Part shown: positions 24,060 through 31,951 of the stretch, in pieces
How the letters are laid out: each line of letters opens with the position of its first letter
Numbering within the stretch: the first letter of the stretch is position 1
NCBI RefSeq assembly: GCF_017583045.1
Contig: NZ_JAGFBF010000005.1
Location: 620,001-684,000 of the forward strand
Origin: Leucobacter tardus
GTDB lineage: Bacteria; Actinomycetota; Actinomycetes; Actinomycetales; Microbacteriaceae
DNA length: 64,000 nt
Direction of reading: 5' to 3'
Program-made: the position numbers and the translations under genes
Notes under the pieces: model-generated
The model's input: only the letters and a program-made list of their open reading frames with translations
The model's database searches: none
What the model was told of the DNA's origin: nothing

Positions 24060-24870
24060 CCTCGAACGCCTCGGCGTTGTCATCGATGAGCACCGCCCGC
24101 CGACCGAGCTGGCGGGCCGCGGCCCCGGCCGTGCCGCTGCCCGCGAACGGGTCGAGCACGACATCCCCGCGCCGCGACGACGCCTGGATCATGCGGCGCA
24201 CGATGCCCACCGGCTTCTGCGTCGGATAGCCGGTGCGCTCCGCTCCCGTGGGCGACACGATCGTGTGCCACCAGGTGTCGGTCGGCAGCTTGCCCCTGGC
24301 CGCTTTCTCCGGGGTCACCAGGCCGGGCGCCATGTACGGCTCCCGGTCGACGGCTTCGGCATCGAAGTGGTACCGTTCCGGATCCTTCACGTAGACGAGA
24401 ATGTTCTCGTGCTTCGTGGGCCAACGGTTCCGCGCCCGAGCGCCGTAGTCGTAGGCCCAGATGATCTCGTTCAAGAAGCACTCCGGACCGAACAGCGCGT
24501 CGAGCAGCACCTTCGCGTAGTGGACTTCGCGGTAGTCGAGGTGCAGGTAGAGCGTCCCATCGGGGGCGAGCAGCCGCCAGGTCTCGGCCAGTCGCGGTTC
24601 CAGGAAGTCCCAGTAGGCCCCGAAGCGGTCGTCGTACGCCAAGGTCATCTGGCGAGTGACCCGGTACCCCAGTCCGCGGAAGCCCAGACGATTGCCGCCC
24701 TCGTCGAGCGGAACGCCGCGCACGCGCTCTGCCTGCCGCATGCGCCCGGTGTTGAAGGGCGGATCCAGGTAGGCGACGGTGACGGCCGCGCTCGGCAGTG
24801 CGCGCAGGATCGGCAGATTGTCGCCGAGGTAGACGGTGGCGGCGTCCTCAGGATTCCAGGGCGCTGTCAC
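24013..24870 (-). CDS. Orphan site-specific DNA methyltransferase (N6-adenine/N4-cytosine, beta-type order)
   Basis: 285 residues. The catalytic motif IV, DPPF in VAYLDPPFNTG, comes near the N-terminus (about residue 40). The S-adenosylmethionine motif I, LDPFAGSGTAGAAA, comes near the C-terminus, the order of beta-class enzymes. A central region (NRWPTKHENILVYVKDPERYHFD) and GYPTQKPVGIVRRMIQASS are typical. No restriction gene is adjacent, so it is probably a solitary epigenetic or housekeeping methylase. The GTG start lies 23 bases inside the upstream hydrolase gene, and its 3' end overlaps pdxT by 47 bases. Confidence 0.88.
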   Translation of the reverse strand: MTAPWNPEDAATVYLGDNLPILRALPSAAVTVAYLDPPFNTGRMRQAERVRGVPLDEGGNRLGFRGLGYRVTRQMTLAYDDRFGAYWDFLEPRLAETWRLLAPDGTLYLHLDYREVHYAKVLLDALFGPECFLNEIIWAYDYGARARNRWPTKHENILVYVKDPERYHFDAEAVDREPYMAPGLVTPEKAARGKLPTDTWWHTIVSPTGAERTGYPTQKPVGIVRRMIQASSRRGDVVLDPFAGSGTAGAAARQLGRRAVLIDDNAEAFEVMRQRFDASGTRFVP

Positions 24871-26023
24871 CCCTCGATCGTAGCGGCGACTCCGCATCCG
24901 TCGATCCCAGAACGGCGAGGTCGTCCGGACCGAGCTCCTCGATGCGCGTCGGTTGCCAGCGCGGTCGGCGATCCTTGTCGATGACCTGCGCCCGCACCCC
25001 CTCCGCGAAGTTCGGGTGCGTCGCGAGCGCGGTGAGCACGCGCAGATCCTCGTCGAGCACGCGTCGCAGGACGGTGCGCGCCGGATCGTCCTGCTCCCCG
25101 CCCGTCCCCGCATCGAGCGCACGGGTCGCCGCGATGCGCGCGATGGCCACCGCCACCGACACCGGGTTCATCGCCCGGACCGTCGCAGCGGTCTCCGTCG
25201 CTCGCGCGTCAGCCGACGCCTCGAGCGCCGTGATGAGTGCCCGCGCGGACGCGATCGTCGCCGACGCCGACGGTACGGCGTCGCCGAGCGCGGCGTCGGC
25301 GAGCGGATCGAACCAGGTGCGTGCGGCGAGCAGCGCGGACTCCGGTGCCGGCTCGGCGAAGCGCTGCACCGCGGCTCGCGCGGCGACGAGCGCGTCACCC
25401 GCGTCGGGGATCGCCTCAAGCGCGGCGTACAGGTCTGGCAGCCGTTCGGATCGCACGAACGCGTCGGCGAACCCGAGAGCGATCGCATCGCCCGCGTCCA
25501 TGGTGCCAGCCGTGATCGCGAGCAGTTCGCCGATGCGGCCGGGTGCGCGTGCGAACAGCACGTTGCCGCCGACATCCGGAACGATTCCGATGCGCGCCTC
25601 GGGCATCGCGAGCAGGCTGCGCTCGGTCACGACGCGCAGCGCGGCGTGCGCGGTGAGGCCGAGTCCACCGCCCATGGTGACACCGTCCATGATGCCGACG
25701 ACCGGAACGGCCGAGGTCGCGATGCGGTGGTCGACGTCGTACTCGGTGGAGAGGATCTCGTGAGCATCGCGCGCCCCGTCGGCGGACATCGCCTTGATGT
25801 CTCCGCCGCCGCAGAAGCCGCGTTCTCCTGCCCCGTCCAGCAGGATCAGGCGCGCCCCGCCGTCCACCGCCTCGGTCAGTGCACCGTCGAGCAGCCGGAA
25901 CATCTCGAGCGTGAGCGCGTTGATCGCCCGCGGCCGGTTCAGCGTGACGTGCAGGGCCGATCCGGCCAGACGCGTCAGCACGGTGGGCGCCGTAGCGGTC
26001 GAAGCGGCGGTGGGTTCGGTCAC
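24848..26023 (-). CDS. 3-hydroxyisobutyryl-CoA hydrolase / enoyl-CoA hydratase family
   Basis: 391 residues, the length of HIBCH-type enzymes rather than the 260 of simple hydratases. Crotonase-fold motifs are LNRPRAINALTLEMFRLLDGAL, ERGFCGGGDIKAMSADG (oxyanion loop), MGGGLGLTAHAALRVVTERSLLAMPEARIGIVPDVGGNVL and a C-terminal HPNFAEGVRAQVIDKDRRPRW block specific to this group. It probably hydrolyses 3-hydroxyisobutyryl-CoA in valine breakdown. AAGGAG precedes the GTG at 26023. Confidence 0.87.
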   Translation of the reverse strand: MTEPTAASTATAPTVLTRLAGSALHVTLNRPRAINALTLEMFRLLDGALTEAVDGGARLILLDGAGERGFCGGGDIKAMSADGARDAHEILSTEYDVDHRIATSAVPVVGIMDGVTMGGGLGLTAHAALRVVTERSLLAMPEARIGIVPDVGGNVLFARAPGRIGELLAITAGTMDAGDAIALGFADAFVRSERLPDLYAALEAIPDAGDALVAARAAVQRFAEPAPESALLAARTWFDPLADAALGDAVPSASATIASARALITALEASADARATETAATVRAMNPVSVAVAIARIAATRALDAGTGGEQDDPARTVLRRVLDEDLRVLTALATHPNFAEGVRAQVIDKDRRPRWQPTRIEELGPDDLAVLGSTDAESPLRSRGDSALES

Positions 26024-26081
26024 GGGTTCTCCTTCGGCTCGGTGGGCGCGCCAACCTGCGGGTTCCCGTCGCGCACCGCGC

Positions 26082-27443
26082 TCACGGAACCGGTGCGGCC
26101 GCGTCGTACTGCTGGAACCCACGGTACACGCGGAACATCACCACCATGAGCGCGACGATGACGAGACCCCCGATGAGTGCGGGCGCCCAGAGCGCCAGTA
26201 CCGCGGCGAGCGCTCCCGCGAACAGGTCGCCCACGCGCGGCCCCCCGGCGACGACGACGTAGAAGAGCCCCTGCATGCGTCCGCGCACGTCGTCGGGTGC
26301 GGCAGCCTGCAGGATGGTGGTGCGGAACACGGCGCTCACGTTGTCGCTCGCCCCGGCGCCGGCGAGCGCGACGCACGCGAGGATCAGGGCGGGCCACACG
26401 ACATCGCGCGGGTCCTCCGGGGTGGCGGTGCCGGTCTGCACGGCTTCCGTGACGAGGAGCACGACGCCGAACAGCGCGGTGCAGATGCCGTACGAGAGGA
26501 TCGCGCCGGTCACGGCGCGTCCCTGCCGTCTGACCCGGCCGAGGGGGCCGGAGACGAGGCCGCTCAGCAGTGCGCCCGCCGCGAAGGAGGCCGTGAGCGC
26601 TCCCACTGTCACGGCCTCGCCCCCGAGCACGAGCGCGCCGGCCGCCGGAAACACGACGCGGGGCTGCCCGAAGGTCATCGCGATGAGATCGAAGATGAAG
26701 GTGGCCCGCACGTTGGGGGCGTGCCGCAGGAAGCGCAGGCTCGCAGTCACCGCGGAGAACCCCAGCCCGCGCGACGCATGGGCGCCGCGCTCGGGCTTCA
26801 CGGACGGCAGGCTGAGGATGCCGATGAACGCGGCGGTGAACAGCACCGCATCGACGAGATACGTCCAGGCGAATCCGAAGGAGGCGACGAAGACGCCGGC
26901 GAGCGCGGGACCGACTGTGACCGCGATTCCCATCATGATGCCGTTCAGGGCCGCGGCCGCGGGGAGCAGCTGAGCGGGCAGGATCCGGGGCAGGATCGCG
27001 CCGCGCGCGGTGCCCATCATCGTCGCGGACGCCGCATTCACAGCCGCGAGCGCGTAGTACGGCCACGTCGCGGTCACTCCGAGGAACGCGATGGTCGTCA
27101 TAGTGCCGATCGCGACCCAGGCGACCACCGAGGTGCCGAGCGCCACGAGCCTGCGGTCGTAGGTGTCGGCCAGGGATCCGCCGAGAAAGCCGGCGAGGAT
27201 CATCGGGCCCAGCGCCCAGAGCGCGACGAGCGCGACGGCGAGCGTGGAGTGCGTGAGCGCATAGACGTGGAGTCCGACCGCCACGACGGTCAGCTGCGCG
27301 CCGATCTGCGCGACCGAGGTGCCGATCCAGAGGCGCGCGAAGGCCGGGCTCTGCCTGAGCGGACTGATATCGACGAGGAGACCCGTGAGTCGTCCGGTTC
27401 GACGCGCGCCGGGCTGCGCATCCGTCGGATCCCCTGAGCTCAC
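26082..27443 (-). CDS. MFS transporter, EntS/TMEM-like
   Basis: 453 residues, about 12 helices, starting after a basic region with SPAFARLWIGTSVAQIGAQLTVVAVGLHVYALTHSTLAVALVAL, the usual opening of enterobactin-exporter-like MFS proteins. ADTYDRRLVALGTSVVAW is the loop 2-3 motif and DDVRGRMQGLFYVVVAGGPRVGDL the loop 8-9 motif. Substrate unknown. A leftward TACGGT box ends 6 bases before the GTG, so translation is probably leaderless. Confidence 0.85.
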   Translation of the reverse strand: MSSGDPTDAQPGARRTGRLTGLLVDISPLRQSPAFARLWIGTSVAQIGAQLTVVAVGLHVYALTHSTLAVALVALWALGPMILAGFLGGSLADTYDRRLVALGTSVVAWVAIGTMTTIAFLGVTATWPYYALAAVNAASATMMGTARGAILPRILPAQLLPAAAALNGIMMGIAVTVGPALAGVFVASFGFAWTYLVDAVLFTAAFIGILSLPSVKPERGAHASRGLGFSAVTASLRFLRHAPNVRATFIFDLIAMTFGQPRVVFPAAGALVLGGEAVTVGALTASFAAGALLSGLVSGPLGRVRRQGRAVTGAILSYGICTALFGVVLLVTEAVQTGTATPEDPRDVVWPALILACVALAGAGASDNVSAVFRTTILQAAAPDDVRGRMQGLFYVVVAGGPRVGDLFAGALAAVLALWAPALIGGLVIVALMVVMFRVYRGFQQYDAAAPVP

Positions 27444-27449
27444 TCGAGC

Positions 27450-27476
27450 ACCGTATCACCGCCCGCGCGATAGGCT
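27450..27476. promoter_or_regulatory. Paired leaderless promoters: MFS (-) and DUF3097 (+)
   Basis: Leftward TACGGT (27450-27455) is 6 bases from the GTG at 27443. Rightward TAGGCT (27471-27476) is 7 bases from the ATG at 27484. The two predicted start sites are only about 40 bases apart. Confidence 0.55.
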
Positions 27477-27483
27477 CGTCCGC

Positions 27484-28329
27484 ATGCACGACCCCCGTTA
27501 CGACCGCGATGTGCTGGCCGATATGAAACCGCAGCGCGGGCCCGTGCAGCGGGCCCTGGTGACGCTGAAGCGCGGCCTGATCGTCGAGCACTCCGAGACC
27601 GAGTGGTGCGGCGCCGTCGTCGGCGTCAGACAGGGCATGGTCGAGCTCGAGAACGGTCGGGGCAAGGTGCGTGCGTTCTCACTGCGCGACGGCTTCATGA
27701 TCGAGGGAAAGCCGGTGACGCTGCAGATGCCGCAGGCGGCGCCCCGTGGGCCACGTCGCACGGCATCAGGGTCCGTCGCCGTCGCCGAGCAGCGCGCGAA
27801 GGTCGCGATGCCGAGTCGCATCTTCGTCGAGGGCAAGCACGATGCCGAGCTCGTCGAGCAGATCTGGGGCGACGACCTGCGCGTGGAGGGCGTTGTCGTC
27901 GAACTGCTGGAGGGCGCGGACAATCTCGAGGACGTACTCGCAGACTTCGGGCCGGGGCCCGACCGACGCGCGGGGGTCCTGCTCGACCACTTGGTCAGGG
28001 GCAGCAAGGAGACCCGTATCGCATCTGCCATCGAGCGGGGGCCGTGGAAGGACCACGTCCTGATCGTCGGCCACCCGTTCGTCGACATTTGGCAGGCAGT
28101 GAAACCGGCTCGCGTCGGGCTCGAACGGTGGCCCGAGATTCCGCGCAGCATCGAGTGGAAGTCCGGCATCTGCCGCGCGCTCGGGTGGCCGGGCGACGAA
28201 CCCGCGGACATCGCCGAGGCGTGGTCGCGCATCCGCGGTCGGGTCCGTACCGTGCGCGATCTGGAGCCGGAGCTCATCGGACGGGTGGAGCACCTCATCG
28301 ACTTCGTCACCGTCCCGCAGACCGGCTGA
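27484..28329 (+). CDS. DUF3097 family protein, Toprim-like core
   Basis: 281 residues. An N-terminal strand-rich part (QRGPVQRALVTLKRGLIVEHSETEWCGAVVGVRQGMVELENGRGKVRAF) precedes a conserved core SRIFVEGKHDAELVEQIWGDDLRVEGVVVELLEGADNLEDVLADFGPGPDRRAGVLLDHLVRGSKE. The VEGKHD glutamate and the VLLDH aspartate recall Toprim metal sites. The C-terminus is PFVDIWQAVKPARVGLERWPEIPR..EWKSGICRALGWP. The family is actinobacterial and uncharacterised; a nucleic-acid role is only an inference from the Toprim likeness. Translation is leaderless. Confidence 0.85.
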   Translation: MHDPRYDRDVLADMKPQRGPVQRALVTLKRGLIVEHSETEWCGAVVGVRQGMVELENGRGKVRAFSLRDGFMIEGKPVTLQMPQAAPRGPRRTASGSVAVAEQRAKVAMPSRIFVEGKHDAELVEQIWGDDLRVEGVVVELLEGADNLEDVLADFGPGPDRRAGVLLDHLVRGSKETRIASAIERGPWKDHVLIVGHPFVDIWQAVKPARVGLERWPEIPRSIEWKSGICRALGWPGDEPADIAEAWSRIRGRVRTVRDLEPELIGRVEHLIDFVTVPQTG

Positions 28330-28348
28330 AAAGCGGCCGCGCCGAGCG

Positions 28349-28354
28349 TACGAT
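28349..28354 (+). promoter_or_regulatory. -10 box of leaderless arginase-like gene
   Basis: TACGAT ends 6 bases before the ATG at 28361. Confidence 0.5.
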
Positions 28355-28360
28355 GAGGGT

Positions 28361-29215
28361 ATGTCGAAGCCGGTCTATCTCTGGATGCCACAGTGGCAGG
28401 GGTCACCGTCCTCTCGTGCCATGCAACTCATGGACGGGGCGCAGGCGCTCGGCGAGGACCTGCCGAGCCGTGCGCGGCACGACGTCGCGGTGCCCGACAA
28501 GGCGGGTGATGCGCTCGGTACGCCCGTCGCGCGCCTGAGCAGCGTGCTCGCGGCGCGCGACGCCGCGCTCGATGTGCTCGCCGCCGTCGCGGAACCGGCG
28601 ATCATCGTGGGCGGGGATACGTCCACGAGCCTCGCGGGTCTCGACGCCGCGGTTCGGGCCCACGGCGATCGACTCGCCGTCCTCTGGTGCGATGCCGACG
28701 CCGGGCTCGAGCACCCGAGCACGTCTGCCACGGGTGCCGCTGCCTGTATGACGCTGCGCCACGCTCTGGGCGACGGCATCGCCGACCTCGCATTTGCGCA
28801 CCCGGTCTCGTCCGCTGCGGTGACGCTCGTCGGTGCGCGTGATCTCGACGCCGACGAACTCGCCGAGATCGAGCAGCGCGGGCTCGCGACCATCGACATC
28901 GGACCGGACGGCGTCGACGGTGCTGATGCGCTCGCCGAGCGTGTCAGCTCGAGACTGGCGGAGACGGGTGCCACGCACGTCTACGTCCACGTCGGTCTCG
29001 GAGTGATCGACCCCGCGGAGTTCTCCTCGGTCCACGCGCAACTGCCGTTCGGTGCCACCGTCACCGAGCTGACCGCGGCGATCCGCGCGGCCGTCGGCAC
29101 GCTGCCTCTGTGCGGCGCGGACATCACCGAGTTCGCCCCGTCCAGTGCCTCCACCGCAGCGGACGACCAGCCGACGGTGCTCCGGATCCTCGCAGCCCTC
29201 ACGTCCGCGATGTGA
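28361..29215 (+). CDS. Arginase-superfamily (ureohydrolase) homologue with lost metal ligands
   Basis: 284 residues with the arginase/agmatinase/formiminoglutamase layout. All three metal motifs have changed: GGDHS is GGDTS (about residue 87), DAHxD is DADAGL, and the SxDxDxxDP block is VHVGLGVIDP, where both aspartates are glycine. The intact IDPAEF and GGDTS frames show the alignment is right. A dinuclear manganese hydrolase activity is therefore unlikely; it may bind ligand or have another reaction. The gene is leaderless, 31 bases after the DUF3097 stop. Confidence 0.72.
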   Translation: MSKPVYLWMPQWQGSPSSRAMQLMDGAQALGEDLPSRARHDVAVPDKAGDALGTPVARLSSVLAARDAALDVLAAVAEPAIIVGGDTSTSLAGLDAAVRAHGDRLAVLWCDADAGLEHPSTSATGAAACMTLRHALGDGIADLAFAHPVSSAAVTLVGARDLDADELAEIEQRGLATIDIGPDGVDGADALAERVSSRLAETGATHVYVHVGLGVIDPAEFSSVHAQLPFGATVTELTAAIRAAVGTLPLCGADITEFAPSSASTAADDQPTVLRILAALTSAM

Positions 29216-29277
29216 TCGGCGCATAACAACACCGCAACAAACCCGGTTTCTGGGCACGGGAACCCCGGCGCGGGGCG

Positions 29278-29283
29278 TAATGT
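29278..29283 (+). promoter_or_regulatory. -10 box upstream of peptide-binding protein
   Basis: TAATGT with a predicted start near 29290, giving a leader of about 95 bases. An ATG at 29293 opens a 7-codon frame (MIVHRRA) 9 bases after the box, but it ends 67 bases before the gene. Confidence 0.4.
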
Positions 29284-29383
29284 CGGCTACCGATGATCGT
29301 GCACCGGCGCGCGTGAAACAGCACCGTACCCCTGTATTGCGCGCCCCAAGGAATCCGCGCACGTCCCCGGAGGAGCCCTCACC

Positions 29384-30919
29384 GTGTCGGAGTCACCCAC
29401 CGCCGCAGCCGCGGCGACGTCGTCCGCGCCGCGACGTCGGCCGCGACGACGCACCGTGCTCACGATCGCCGCCGTGCTCGTGATCGCCCTGATCGCCTCG
29501 GTCGTGTGGGCGTTTATCGCGAAGGCCGTGGGCGATCGGATCTCGATCGGACTCATCGCGGAGCCGCAGAATCTCGACATTCGCAGCACGCCGGGGACGC
29601 CGCTCGATCAGATCCTCATCGACAACGTCTACCAGGGTCTCATCGGGCTCGACGTCGGGTCGATCGATGCCTACCGTCCGGTACTGGCGACGGCGTTGCC
29701 CGAGGTGAGCGCCGATGGCCGGGAGTACGCGTTCGAACTGCGCAACGGGGTGCGGTTCGCATCCGGAGCCGAGCTCTCGGTCGCAGACGTCACCGAATCC
29801 CTCGAGACGACGCTCAACGACGGCACGCTCGGCGCCGAGAACTGGGCCGAGGTCACCGGTGAGGGACGCAACGTCACGATCACGCTCGATCAGCCCGACA
29901 ACACGCTGCTCTGGACCCTCGCCGGACGCGAGGGACTGATCTTCGAGAGTGGAGATCACACCGACCTCACCCAGGACACCAACGGGACCGGCCCCTACCG
30001 CTTCCATGATTGGGTGCGCGGCGAGCATCTCACGCTCACCCGCGTCGACGACTACTGGGGCGCCGAGCCCGAGATTCGCCGCGCCACATTCCGCTTCCTC
30101 GTCGACGGACGGGACGCGGTCGCCGCGCTCCGCGACGGCGACGTCGACGTCCACACCGCGCTGCTGCCGTCGCTGCGGCCCGAGTTCGAGGAGGACTCGA
30201 CGTTCCGGATGGTGCGCGCCGAGGGCAGCGATGTCTTCACGCTCGCGTTCAACAGTGATCGACCGCCGCTCGACGACCCGAGGGTGCGCGAGGCGCTGAG
30301 CCGCGCCATCGACCCCGATGCGATCATCGCGTCCCAGAACGGCGACGGGAAACCGCTCGGCGGCCCGATCCCCGAGCCCGAGCCGGGGTACGAAGACCTC
30401 ACTTCGGTGAACGCGTACGACCCGACGGCGGCACGCTCACTGCTCGCCGAAGCCGGCCAGACGAATCTGAGCCTCACGCTCACGGCACCCGAGTTCTACG
30501 ATTCGGCACCGCTCGATCTCATCACCACGCAGCTCGCCGATGTCGGGGTGAGCGTGCGCGTCAAGCGCATCCCGTTCTCGGCCTGGCTCGACGAGGTGTA
30601 CACCAATCGCGACTTCCAGTTGAGCTACGTCGATCACGCCGATGCGCGCGACATTCAGCGCTACGCCGACCCGACTTCCTATCTCGGGTACGACAGCTCA
30701 CGGGTGCAGGACCTCTACGCCGACGCCATCGCTGCGGAGGACGGCGCCGAAACCGAACGCCTGCTCGCCGAGGCCGCGCAGCGGGTGGCGGAGGACGCAC
30801 CGGCGAAGTGGCTGTACAACTACACGCCGACGAACGTCGTCGCATCGCACGTCACCGGATTCCCGGAGTGCAACACCAACTCCCGCATCCCGCTCGAAGG
30901 GATCAGCGTCGGGCGCTAG
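29384..30919 (+). CDS. Peptide/opine-type ABC transporter substrate-binding protein (SBP_bac_5), membrane-anchored
   Basis: 511 residues. A basic cytoplasmic stretch (RRRPRRR) and one hydrophobic helix (TVLTIAAVLVIALIASVVWAFIA, about 23-45) precede the binding domain. There is no lipobox cysteine, so it is an uncleaved anchor rather than a lipoprotein. The domain shows ISIGLIAEPQNLDIRSTPGTPLDQILIDNVYQGL, GTGPYRFHDWVRGEHLTLTRVDDYWG and FTLAFNSDRPPLDDPRVREALSRAID, all typical of oligopeptide-binding proteins. No permease or ATPase gene is adjacent. The GTG start has GGAGGAG upstream. Its TAG stop shares CTAG with the opposing rsrA stop. Confidence 0.9.
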   Translation: MSESPTAAAAATSSAPRRRPRRRTVLTIAAVLVIALIASVVWAFIAKAVGDRISIGLIAEPQNLDIRSTPGTPLDQILIDNVYQGLIGLDVGSIDAYRPVLATALPEVSADGREYAFELRNGVRFASGAELSVADVTESLETTLNDGTLGAENWAEVTGEGRNVTITLDQPDNTLLWTLAGREGLIFESGDHTDLTQDTNGTGPYRFHDWVRGEHLTLTRVDDYWGAEPEIRRATFRFLVDGRDAVAALRDGDVDVHTALLPSLRPEFEEDSTFRMVRAEGSDVFTLAFNSDRPPLDDPRVREALSRAIDPDAIIASQNGDGKPLGGPIPEPEPGYEDLTSVNAYDPTAARSLLAEAGQTNLSLTLTAPEFYDSAPLDLITTQLADVGVSVRVKRIPFSAWLDEVYTNRDFQLSYVDHADARDIQRYADPTSYLGYDSSRVQDLYADAIAAEDGAETERLLAEAAQRVAEDAPAKWLYNYTPTNVVASHVTGFPECNTNSRIPLEGISVGR

Positions 30920-31155
30920 GCGCGGTGCAAGTCGCGCAGACCGATCCGGATCGCCTCGCGCAGCGACTGCGGGGCCGATTCGGCGCAGGCCCGCTTCACC
31001 GCCTCCGTGAGTCGCTGGCACACCTGCTCCTCCGACCGGCAGTCATCGCACTCGTCGAGGTGACGCATCAGCGCCTCGCGCTGACCGGCGCACTGCTCGC
31101 CCCGGATGAGCTCCTCGATGTTCGCCCGCGCCTGCGCGCACTCGTTCTCGGTCAT
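30916..31155 (-). CDS. rsrA: Zinc-binding redox-sensing anti-sigma factor (RsrA/RshA type)
   Basis: 79 residues. H32-x3-C36-x2-C39 with Cys6 26 residues upstream of the histidine reproduces the RsrA zinc site (Cys, His, Cys, Cys). When thiols oxidise, zinc is released and the bound ECF sigma factor is freed. The ATG overlaps the sigma gene stop (ATGA), as expected for a sigma/anti-sigma pair made in fixed ratio. The stop overlaps that of the convergent peptide-binding gene by four bases. Confidence 0.93.
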   Translation of the reverse strand: MTENECAQARANIEELIRGEQCAGQREALMRHLDECDDCRSEEQVCQRLTEAVKRACAESAPQSLREAIRIGLRDLHRA

Positions 31156-31811
31156 TCCGCTCCTCCTTCGCTCTCGGCACTGCCGCTTCCCGTCGCCGCG
31201 CCGCGCGACCGCGCGCCCGCGCGGCCCGTGCGCTCGACGCTCACGCCCTGCTCCATCGCGTACTCGCGCAGCGCGGTCCGGAGGCGACCGCGGCCGCGGT
31301 GCAGGCGGCTCATCACGGTTCCGATGGGGACGCCGATGATGTCGGCGATCTCCTGGTAGCTGAAGCCCTCCACGTCGGCGAGGTACACGGCCATCCGGAA
31401 GTCCTCAGGCAGCGCGTTCAGCGCCGTCGTCACGACGGAGTCGGGGGCGCGATCGATCGCCTCGGCTTCGGCCGACCGCGAAGACATGGCGGTGGTCGAC
31501 TCGGCGCCGCCCATCTGCCAGTCCTCGAGGTCGTCCACGGCACCGAGGAACGGCTCCCGCTGCTTCTTGCGGTAGCCGTTGATGTACGAGTTCGTCATGA
31601 TCCGATACAGCCACGCCTTGAGATTCGTTCCCTCCGTGAAGCTGTCGAAGGCGGCGTAGGCCTTGAGATACGTCTCCTGCACCAGATCCTGCGCATCCTG
31701 AGGGTTCCGCGTCATCTTCATCGCGGCTCCGTACAGCTGGTCCAGCAGCGGGAGGGCATCGCGCTCGAAACGCGCGCTCGGCGCCATCGGGGTGTCATCG
31801 GGTCCGCTCAC
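31152..31811 (-). CDS. sigH: ECF RNA polymerase sigma factor, SigR/SigH (thiol-oxidative stress)
   Basis: 219 residues. Region 2 is [73 protein letters not shown]. Region 4 is [55 protein letters not shown]. The C-terminal 25 residues are Gly/Ala/Ser rich. It drives thioredoxin, mycothiol and proteostasis genes in actinobacteria. The GTG at 31811 is chosen because a leftward TAGGAT lies 8 bases upstream; an ATG 24 bases in is an alternative. No clear GGAAT-N18-GTT autoregulatory promoter was found nearby. Confidence 0.94.
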   Translation of the reverse strand: MSGPDDTPMAPSARFERDALPLLDQLYGAAMKMTRNPQDAQDLVQETYLKAYAAFDSFTEGTNLKAWLYRIMTNSYINGYRKKQREPFLGAVDDLEDWQMGGAESTTAMSSRSAEAEAIDRAPDSVVTTALNALPEDFRMAVYLADVEGFSYQEIADIIGVPIGTVMSRLHRGRGRLRTALREYAMEQGVSVERTGRAGARSRGAATGSGSAESEGGAE

Positions 31812-31819
31812 ACTCCCCG

Positions 31820-31943
31820 ATCCTAGGCGCTCCAAGAGCCCCACTGCTGACACAGCCACCTCCGCGGTCGATCGCGGTCCGCCGCCCGGACCTGCTCGCC
31901 GAGTGCAACCCGTCGGTGGGACGCGGTATTCCCCCGCTACACT
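31820..31943. promoter_or_regulatory. Divergent leaderless promoters of sigH (-) and aroA (+)
   Basis: Leftward TAGGAT lies at 31820-31825 (8 bases to the GTG). Rightward TACACT lies at 31938-31943 (8 bases to the ATG at 31952). The 112 bases between them hold no gene. Confidence 0.5.
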
Positions 31944-31951
31944 CGAACACG

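Noticed and set aside
29293..29316. A 7-codon leader peptide before the peptide-binding protein
   Set aside because: Unlike the other two leaders it ends 67 bases before the gene, so there is no coupling; it may be chance.
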